A stretch of 9,233 nt of DNA from Verrucomicrobia bacterium UBA1211 (GTDB taxonomy: Bacteria; Verrucomicrobiota; Kiritimatiellia; RFP12; UBA1067), in the NCBI GenBank assembly GCA_002309585.1, contig DBXN01000117.1, forward strand, positions 4,309-13,541, given 5' to 3'. How positions within the stretch are numbered: position 1 is the first letter of the stretch; every line of letters begins with the position of its first letter. A program made the translations under genes and the position numbers. Shown one piece after another: positions 1 through 6,129 of the stretch. The notes beneath the pieces were generated by a model that was not told the DNA's origin, did not search any database, and saw nothing but the letters and a program-made list of their open reading frames with translations.

Positions 1-2
1 CG

Positions 3-3000
3 GCGTGTGTGTTGACGGTTTCGGCGGACAATCCGGAGATCCGGGTATGGCCGATGGGGGACTCGATCACGTATGGCGCGAGCGTCCCGGGCGGGTATCG
101 CGAACCGCTCTATCAGATGTTGGTCCAGTCCGGTTACAATGTCCGGTTCGTCGGAAACAATACCGGGAATCCCGCCAGCGGCATGCCGGCCGCCGCCCTC
201 CATCACGAGGGATACAGCGGGTGGGTGATCTCGCAGCTCTACAACAATGTCCCGAACTGGCTGAATAACATCGACGATCCCGATATCGTCCTGTTGCACA
301 TCGGCACGAACGATTCGGGCGCGGGCGATTTCGCCAACCGGATCGACCAGCTGGACAACCTGATTGACCTGATCGCCGCGAAACGGCCCTACGCGCACAT
401 CATCGCGACGACGCTCCTGACCCGTACCGACAATGCCGACAGGAACAACAACATCCAAACGTACTTCAATCCCTTTGTCGCCGACCGGGTTTCGGCCCAT
501 CGGGAGAAGGGGCAGCGGGTCCATTTTCTGGATATGGATGGTGCCTGCAATCCGTCGGACACCCTCTCCTCCGACGGCCTCCATCCCAGCGAGCAAGGTT
601 ATCGGCTGATGGCCAGCGCCTGGTTCGGCGTGATCCAGACGATCATGCCGCCGGAGGGTGACGGAACGGCGCCCGGCATCTTCGCCGCCACCTACTCCGC
701 GGAGACCCAGACAGTCACCTTCCGTTTCAGCAAAGAGGTGGTGAAGGCCGCCGCCGAGACGGTTGCGAATTATTCGATTGACTTGGTGCCGATCACCTCC
801 GCGACGTTGGCTGCGGACGCCCGTACCGTGACCTTGACGCTGGGGTCGGCATTGTCCCCCCACGAAACCTACATTGTGAGGGCCAAAGATGTTCCGGACG
901 CCGATGGCCGCAGCGGGTCGAGCACCGCCATCCTCCGCGCCGATGTCTACGGGTACAAGGCCAATGTTCCCGAGAGCGAGTGGGGCGCGTACCGGCTCAT
1001 GTATGCGTTTGACATCCCCTCGCCGGGCCAGCTCAGCGCCAAGGCGCTGGAGTCGATCTATTCGGAGAACAACCGTTCCGGTTCCCCTTCGAACTTTGAT
1101 CGCGTCGCTTACTATCTGGAGCTCCAGAAGCCGGATGAGCCGGTTCAGTATGTCTGGGTCTCGATGGATGCCTTTACCGACGATCTCGACAAGATCTCCG
1201 TTCCAGTTTTCTCCAAACAGGTCTACTTCCAGAAGGGGTTGAGCAACTTGAACGTCTTCAGCAACGTCGAGGGGCTTCAGACCGGATCCGGCATCACCGG
1301 CAACATCGAGTTCTGGCCGGACAACTACCAGGAGCCGAACGATGCCAACGTACCGGGTGCGAACGCCTCGACCTATGACTTCGGCGACCGCCGCAACACC
1401 TCCGGCACCTACGGTTCCATGCAGATCCACAACACCGGCGCGGGGCAGACGATCTTCGCCTTCAACCACTGGAACGACAACAGCCAGGTCTGCCTCGGCA
1501 TCGGGAACAACCCCAACGGTTCCCCCGACTGGACCTTCATGGACAATGGCTCGAGCTATTCGATCCGGCGGATGAGGATTTTTGTCCGCTATCCGGTCGA
1601 CACCACCCCCCCGACGATCGCCTCGGCGAAGGCGGGCGCGGCGGGCACGCAACTCTTCGTGACCTTCTCGGAGGAGATCTCCGCCGCCTCCCTGACCGGC
1701 GCCACCTTCACCTCCGACGCCTTTACGGTCCGTTCCCGGCGGTTGCTGGCGGACGGGAAGACGGTGGTTCTGGCGATCTCGCCCTTCGATGTGAAGGCCG
1801 GCGCGACAGTGGCGGTCTCAGGGATCCGCGATCTCATGAATAACCTCATCGCCGAGGGCTCCACGGCGACGGTGGAACCCTATCCGCTGCCGGCTGTGAT
1901 CACGGCGAATGTCGGCGCGCTCGCGGACGGGTATGAGCTGGTGCTGGCGACGGATGTCCCTGTCTACAGCCAGTACAACAGCGATCCCTACGCTTACTGG
2001 TTCGACCAGACCGACTGCACCAACGCCTTCGACCGCATCGCCTACTATGTCGAACTCCAGAACTACGGCGGTTATCCGCAGTGGGTCTGGACCTCCTTCG
2101 ACGCGATTACGACCGACCGCAAGATGCTGGCGGTTCCGACTGCGGCGAACAAGGTTTTCCACTTGACCAAGCTCTCCAACACCGAGGTGCGTTCGAACAG
2201 CGGTTCGATCACCCAAGGCGATTTCGCCACCGGGTGCAACATCGAGTTCTGGCCGTGCGACTACACCAGGCCGCAGACCCTGGCTCTGGAGAACGGTTCG
2301 AACGACCATTACGACATGAGCGACACGCCGAACAACAACTACTTCTCCAGCGGCCACGGTTCGATGCAGATCCATAACTACGCCAAGGGCCACACCATCT
2401 GGGGTATGAGCAACTTCGGTCGCGACGCCTCCTACGGGAGCGGCGACGCCATCTCGATCGGGTTCGGGAACTGCTCGCTCTCCAACCACACCGACAGCAA
2501 GGACTGGACCTTCGCCTACAACGCCGGCGGTTACGCGAGCCGCCGGATCTATGTGATGGTCCGTCCCGCGAAGCCGGTCACCACTGATTACCGGGAAGAG
2601 GTCGCGGCGAAGATCGGCGCGGATCGGATCGCCGGGTTTGAGACGCTTTACGCGATTCCCAACCTGCCCAACCGTTGCACGGTGGACGATGCGGCCTGGC
2701 GCGCGAAGAATCTCTACGCGCTTGACAAGCGCGGTCAACTCCTTGCCACCACCCCGCGGCGGGTCGCCTTCTACATGGAGCTGCACAAGGCGGGTCAGGA
2801 TGAGCCGCAGTTCATCTGGACCGCGATGGATCCCTTCAATGACCCGAACGGGTACGGGATGCCGATCGGGGGGAACGCGCTGCAGCTGGCGGTGGCGAAC
2901 CTGGATGTCTTCTCGAACGTGGAGGGGGTCATCAACACTAACGCCTGCGATACGGGCTGCGTCGAGTTCTGGCCGTCGAACTACGGGGCCGGCAATTCGG

Positions 3001-5252
3001 GGAACGAGTGGGGCGGCAATGGCGGCAAGTACGACTGGAACGATTCCGGTTTCGGCACCGGAATCGGCCACGGCTCCATGCAGGTCCACAACTGGGGCGC
3101 GGGCCAGACACTCTGGTCCATCGTGCACTTCAATCGGGGGAGTCAGCCCGGTATCGGTATCGGTAACCAGAACCCCGAGAAGAACAACGATCCCGACTGG
3201 ACCTTCGCGGAAAACCGGGACACCTACTCGCTGGTCAAGCTCTACGCCTTCGTCCTGCCGGGCGGGGTGACCGAGACCTCGGCCCGTGAGCATGTCGCCG
3301 CCAAGATTGGCGCCGAGATGCTGGAGGGGTATGAGGTGCTCTTCGCCTGCGACCAGGTTCCCGATGCGGTGAACTTCAACGACAAAGCCTGGTCCAAGGC
3401 CAACTTCTACCAGGTGGATAACCGTTCCGCCTATGCAAAGGGCGGTTTCTCCCGGGTGGGTTACTATCTGGAGACCTATGCCGAGGGCGCGGCCCAGACG
3501 AATTACATCTGGACGGCGATGGACGCCTTCACGGACGATCCCTACAAGGTCGGCGTGCCGTTCGGCGGCTACTACTTCCGGCAGACGGTCGATCATCTGG
3601 ATGTCCGTTCCAACGTGGCGGGTGTGACGAGCGGGGATGACTTCTCCAATGGCTGTATCGAGTTCTGGGCCTCCAACTACGCCGGCGGACAGTATGACGC
3701 GACGTGGGGCGGGAGCGGATCCGTCTTCGACTGGAACGACACGAACTTCGGAACCGGTTCGGGCGGACACGGCTCCATGCAGGTCCACCGTTATGGGAAC
3801 GGGAACGACGGCGAGGTTCTCTGGTGCTTCAACGAGTTCAACAAGAACCAGGGGGCGAGCTACGGCATCGGCAAGTGTCCGGATCGGGCTGATGCCATCG
3901 ACTGGACCTTCACCAAGGGGAACTACACGGTTTCGAAGTTCTACGCCTTCGTGATCCCGGCGGCGAGCGATCCCGTGACCGCGCCGGATAACCGCGTGAC
4001 GCGGACGATCGCCTCGACCAGCGGGGACAAGATCGCGATCCGTCTCGCCTACGAGGTGGACACCGCCGCAGTCGCCGCCGCCACCTTCACCCTTGACGGT
4101 AATGTGACGGTCACCGGCGCCGAGAAGTCGTCGGCCAACCCGCTCTGGCTGGTGCTGAAGACCTCCCCGTTGACGGCGGGACAGGGCTATACCGTGACGA
4201 TTGACGGTCTGGCGCGTCCGGACGGTTCCATCCAGGGAGCCTTCACGGCGGCGGTCACGGCGTTGACGGCCGAACAGACGGTGGCGCCTGCGGGCGTCGC
4301 CTCGATTCCCGAAATCGCCGACGGTTCCTACCGGCTGGTCCAGCGTCTGGACATCCCGCTCAGCTCGGCCACCGTTTACAAGGATACGCTCTATACGGTT
4401 GACGAGGAGTACTTCGGTGTGACGCCTTTCGACCGGATCGCGTACTGCCTGGATCTGACCACGACGGACGGTGTCCGCACGTGGGTCTATGTCTCGATGG
4501 ACGCCTTCACCTACGATATCGGTAAGATCGGTGTGCCGATCTATCAACGGGGTGCCGAGTATCAGCAGAAGGTCGCCAACATGAACGTCTACGCCTCCGA
4601 GGGGGCGAACGTCACGACAGGCACCGGCATTGAGACCGGCAACATCGAGTTCTGGCCGCAGAACTACTCCGAGGGCAACTCCTTGCCCGGACTCGGCGGC
4701 CGGGGCGACCGGTTCGACTACGACGACACCCGCGGCGGTTTCGCGTACGGCTACGGCTCGATGCAGGTCCACAACTACGGCGCGGGCGAGACGATCTTCT
4801 CCTACAACCAGTTCGGGCCCGCCAACGCAGTCCCGCAGCTGGGTATCGGTAACGACCCCAACGCTGGAAACGGAAACATCGGTTCCGACTGGACCCATGA
4901 CACGAATGGCGAATCCTACTCGTCCAGGGTTCTCTACATCCTTGTGCGGGATGCGGGCGCGGTCTCGACCGGCAACGGCCCCGAGATCGTCCTCCAGCCG
5001 CAGGATGTCACCTGCAAGAGCCGCGAGACGGCGGTCCTCTCCGTCCGTTCGGGCAGCGCCGTGGGTTACCAGTGGTACCGGAACGGCGTGGCGCTGGATG
5101 GCGCGACCGGCGACACGCTGACGATCGCCTCGGCGGGCAAAGCCGATGCCGGCACCTACACCGTGGCCGCCATCTCCGCGAAGGGCGTCACGATGAGTGA
5201 TCCGGCTCAGGTGACGGTGATCTTCGACGGGACGATGCTGATCCTGAAGTAG
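3..5252 (+). CDS. Secreted CE3-like SGNH esterase with Ig-like domains and five ~210-aa repeat modules (5' partial)
   Basis: Probable exported carbohydrate esterase removing acetyl groups from a plant or algal polysaccharide. Residues are numbered from the GTG at 9, but the frame is open to the left edge and no ribosome site is visible, so the start and most of the signal peptide lie outside; the visible 'VSADN' resembles a signal-peptidase region. The SGNH blocks are all present: GDSITYG (catalytic Ser19), HEGYSGWVISQL (about 66-77), GTND (99-102) and SDGLHP (Asp189, His192). Spacing and the HEGxSGW block match family CE3 acetylxylan esterases. Ig-like segments follow at about 218-320, 530-640 and 1320-1437, the first two in SbsA/Big_5 style. 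Five repeat modules lie at 327-529, 641-854, 876-1086, 1107-1319 and 1439-1648. An immunoglobulin-type domain (QWYRNG, ADAGTYTV) closes the protein at 1650-1740. No sortase or PEP-CTERM signal is visible. The esterase fold is secure; the substrate is inferred. Confidence 0.85.
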   Translation, partial: ACVLTVSADNPEIRVWPMGDSITYGASVPGGYREPLYQMLVQSGYNVRFVGNNTGNPASGMPAAALHHEGYSGWVISQLYNNVPNWLNNIDDPDIVLLHIGTNDSGAGDFANRIDQLDNLIDLIAAKRPYAHIIATTLLTRTDNADRNNNIQTYFNPFVADRVSAHREKGQRVHFLDMDGACNPSDTLSSDGLHPSEQGYRLMASAWFGVIQTIMPPEGDGTAPGIFAATYSAETQTVTFRFSKEVVKAAAETVANYSIDLVPITSATLAADARTVTLTLGSALSPHETYIVRAKDVPDADGRSGSSTAILRADVYGYKANVPESEWGAYRLMYAFDIPSPGQLSAKALESIYSENNRSGSPSNFDRVAYYLELQKPDEPVQYVWVSMDAFTDDLDKISVPVFSKQVYFQKGLSNLNVFSNVEGLQTGSGITGNIEFWPDNYQEPNDANVPGANASTYDFGDRRNTSGTYGSMQIHNTGAGQTIFAFNHWNDNSQVCLGIGNNPNGSPDWTFMDNGSSYSIRRMRIFVRYPVDTTPPTIASAKAGAAGTQLFVTFSEEISAASLTGATFTSDAFTVRSRRLLADGKTVVLAISPFDVKAGATVAVSGIRDLMNNLIAEGSTATVEPYPLPAVITANVGALADGYELVLATDVPVYSQYNSDPYAYWFDQTDCTNAFDRIAYYVELQNYGGYPQWVWTSFDAITTDRKMLAVPTAANKVFHLTKLSNTEVRSNSGSITQGDFATGCNIEFWPCDYTRPQTLALENGSNDHYDMSDTPNNNYFSSGHGSMQIHNYAKGHTIWGMSNFGRDASYGSGDAISIGFGNCSLSNHTDSKDWTFAYNAGGYASRRIYVMVRPAKPVTTDYREEVAAKIGADRIAGFETLYAIPNLPNRCTVDDAAWRAKNLYALDKRGQLLATTPRRVAFYMELHKAGQDEPQFIWTAMDPFNDPNGYGMPIGGNALQLAVANLDVFSNVEGVINTNACDTGCVEFWPSNYGAGNSGNEWGGNGGKYDWNDSGFGTGIGHGSMQVHNWGAGQTLWSIVHFNRGSQPGIGIGNQNPEKNNDPDWTFAENRDTYSLVKLYAFVLPGGVTETSAREHVAAKIGAEMLEGYEVLFACDQVPDAVNFNDKAWSKANFYQVDNRSAYAKGGFSRVGYYLETYAEGAAQTNYIWTAMDAFTDDPYKVGVPFGGYYFRQTVDHLDVRSNVAGVTSGDDFSNGCIEFWASNYAGGQYDATWGGSGSVFDWNDTNFGTGSGGHGSMQVHRYGNGNDGEVLWCFNEFNKNQGASYGIGKCPDRADAIDWTFTKGNYTVSKFYAFVIPAASDPVTAPDNRVTRTIASTSGDKIAIRLAYEVDTAAVAAATFTLDGNVTVTGAEKSSANPLWLVLKTSPLTAGQGYTVTIDGLARPDGSIQGAFTAAVTALTAEQTVAPAGVASIPEIADGSYRLVQRLDIPLSSATVYKDTLYTVDEEYFGVTPFDRIAYCLDLTTTDGVRTWVYVSMDAFTYDIGKIGVPIYQRGAEYQQKVANMNVYASEGANVTTGTGIETGNIEFWPQNYSEGNSLPGLGGRGDRFDYDDTRGGFAYGYGSMQVHNYGAGETIFSYNQFGPANAVPQLGIGNDPNAGNGNIGSDWTHDTNGESYSSRVLYILVRDAGAVSTGNGPEIVLQPQDVTCKSRETAVLSVRSGSAVGYQWYRNGVALDGATGDTLTIASAGKADAGTYTVAAISAKGVTMSDPAQVTVIFDGTMLILK
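987..4952 (+). repeat. Five divergent ~210-residue protein modules within the esterase gene
   Basis: The copies lie at about 987-1595, 1929-2570, 2634-3266, 3327-3965 and 4323-4952. Each runs in the same order: an opening G-[YF]-E-x-L or YRL strand, FDRIAYYxEL, a W-x-x-MDAFTDD motif, a VP segment, N-x-x-V-x-S-N-V, IEFWPxNY, D-[FWY]-x-D, GSMQ[IV]HN, an IGIGN-type turn, DWTF, then an aromatic-rich closing strand (YxFVxP). Copies 3 and 4 each follow a short helical linker (VAAKIGA), whereas copies 1, 2 and 5 follow Ig-like domains. Copy 2 is the most divergent in its first half (TSFDAITTD). The module recurs, as I recall, in PVC-phylum exoproteins. A beta-rich carbohydrate-binding or adhesive role is inference. 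Confidence 0.85.
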
Positions 5253-5260
5253 AATTAGGG

Positions 5261-5298
5261 CCGCTTCGCGTCATTTTTCGATGGCGCGAAGCGGTTTT
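5261..5298 (+). terminator. Intrinsic terminator of the esterase gene
   Basis: A perfect 10-bp inverted repeat, ccgcttcgcg (5261-5270) and cgcgaagcgg (5285-5294), starts 8 bp after the esterase stop codon. The intervening bases extend the stem by about four further pairs (one a G-U wobble) to a 4-6 nt U-rich loop. TTTT follows at 5295-5298. This is a textbook Rho-independent terminator on the + strand. It separates the esterase transcript from the downstream run of genes. Confidence 0.9.
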
Positions 5299-5311
5299 AC
5301 AAAAGGCTATT

Positions 5312-5503
5312 ATGAATGATCCGTTGGAATTTTTGTTAATTTTGTTTTTCAGTTTTCTCTTTTTTGTGATCATTCCGTTGAGTCTGATTAAACATTTTAT
5401 TGTCAAGCCGTTTGTGGAGGCGATGGATCGGAAAACAGAGATGTTTCGGGAATCGATGCAAGAGATCCGTGCGATGGTTCAGTCTGTTTTGGAACGTGAC
5501 TGA
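5312..5503 (+). CDS. 63-aa single-pass membrane microprotein, function unknown
   Basis: I do not recognise this protein. Residues 5-26 form a very hydrophobic stretch (FLLILFFSFLFFVIIPLSLI), followed by a basic boundary (KHFIVK) and a charged, probably amphipathic helix (about 33-62) rich in Glu, Arg and Met. That predicts an inner-membrane anchor with a cytoplasmic helical tail. The order resembles the start of F-type ATP synthase subunit b, but the protein is far too short and the context is wrong. AAAAGG at 5301-5306 could serve as a ribosome site. The DNA is unusually AT-rich (18 of 60 bases are G/C at 5321-5380), unlike both flanking genes. It ends 12 bp before the next start, so it probably shares a transcript with the Rhs genes. 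Small size and no known homologue keep confidence moderate. Confidence 0.6.
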   Translation: MNDPLEFLLILFFSFLFFVIIPLSLIKHFIVKPFVEAMDRKTEMFRESMQEIRAMVQSVLERD

Positions 5504-5515
5504 TGGAGTAGGGGG

Positions 5516-6118
5516 ATGATTATTGCAGACATTGGACGATTTCATGCCGCAGGGATTGCGGTTCTGATGTTCATTGTCCTTACTTTGACGGTTCTCCAAT
5601 CCCCCGCGAACCCTCCGGCCGAGGCCGCGCTCGGCATCTCCCCCTTCCCCGACTCCGAGGTCAGCACGAACGTCGCGTTCTCCGCCGCGTCATCCCTTCC
5701 CGGCGAGTTCCGGTACGCGTTCACCTTCGGGGCGAACGCCTCCAACAACGTCCAGATCGCCTTCGGGACCGACGCGGACCAGGACGGCGCCCTTGACCTT
5801 GACGAGACCGACCTGACGGTCGGATGGCGGTGCGGCGCGTGGATCGCCCGCGACCGTTCGGGGCGGCTCCTCGCCGGGGAGCCCGCGTCCGCCACGAACG
5901 TCACGGAGACGCTCGCGTGCCGGGTCCGGCTCGGCGCGGACGGCGGCCCGCTCTCCTGGGGGTTCTCGGACTCTGGCGGCCCCGTCCTCACCGGCGCCCC
6001 GGCGCCCTTTGACAGCCGGTGGAACATGTTCCGCCTCACCGCCCGGGGCGCGGGCGCCGAAAACCCCTCCGTCAGGGTCCGGCTTCTCGCCGACGGCCTG
6101 CACGTCATCCTGAACTGA
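5516..6118 (+). CDS. Exported 200-aa protein with an EF-hand-type loop, encoded just upstream of the Rhs gene
   Basis: The start ATG has GGAG seven bases upstream (5505-5508), directly after the previous stop codon. Residues 13-28 form an N-terminal hydrophobic segment followed by a Pro/Ala-rich stretch, consistent with a signal peptide or membrane anchor, so the rest should be outside the cytoplasm. A perfect calcium-loop pattern lies at 86-97: Asp at loop positions 1, 3, 5 and 9 and Glu at 12 (DADQDGALDLDE after T85). The remainder is predicted beta-rich and ends in the short hydrophobic strand LHVILN. The gene lies 11 bp before the Rhs gene, whose product carries two loops of the same design, so the two probably act together. 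An accessory, docking or chaperone-like role for Rhs export is inference. The first ~80 bp are AT-richer than the rest, which is strongly GC-rich. Confidence 0.75.
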   Translation: MIIADIGRFHAAGIAVLMFIVLTLTVLQSPANPPAEAALGISPFPDSEVSTNVAFSAASSLPGEFRYAFTFGANASNNVQIAFGTDADQDGALDLDETDLTVGWRCGAWIARDRSGRLLAGEPASATNVTETLACRVRLGADGGPLSWGFSDSGGPVLTGAPAPFDSRWNMFRLTARGAGAENPSVRVRLLADGLHVILN

Positions 6119-6123
6119 AAGGG
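6118..6123 (+). promoter_or_regulatory. Ribosome binding site choosing the Rhs start at 6130
   Basis: AAAGGG lies six bases before ATG 6130, right after the stop codon of the 200-aa gene. The same reading frame is open back to an ATG at 6019, but that earlier start would overlap the upstream gene by 100 bp and would place an Arg/Pro-rich stretch before the hydrophobic N-terminus. Start 6130 gives a protein that begins directly with a membrane segment. Confidence 0.7.
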
Positions 6124-6129
6124 CCGGGC

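Noticed and set aside
3..8. Ala-Cys at the left edge as a lipoprotein box
   Set aside because: Only two residues are visible and the following VLTVSADN looks more like a signal-peptidase I region. It cannot be decided from this window.
9..11. GTG at 9 as the true esterase start
   Set aside because: The frame is open to the left edge, no ribosome site is visible, and the first residues look like the end of a signal peptide.
1818..4898. A 1026-codon open frame on the minus strand, opposite the esterase modules
   Set aside because: Its Val/Arg/Gly/Asp-rich composition is what a GC-rich coding strand produces in antisense. It has no domains, and the + strand frame is clearly coding. The repeated modules also explain its length and apparent periodicity.
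5308..5313. TATTAT as a -10 promoter element
   Set aside because: It overlaps the start codon at 5312 and has no -35 partner at the right distance.
5312..5503. The microprotein as ATP synthase subunit b
   Set aside because: It shares only the general membrane-helix-plus-charged-helix order, is less than half the usual length, and no other ATP synthase gene is nearby.
5336..5599. 87-codon minus-strand ORF over the microprotein gene
   Set aside because: Its His/Asn/Arg-rich product shows no plausible fold, and it is antisense to the better supported + strand frame.
6019..6129. Earlier in-frame ATG for the Rhs gene
   Set aside because: It would overlap the upstream gene by 100 bp and add a 37-residue Arg/Pro-rich stretch before the membrane segment. 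AAAGGG before ATG 6130 fits better.
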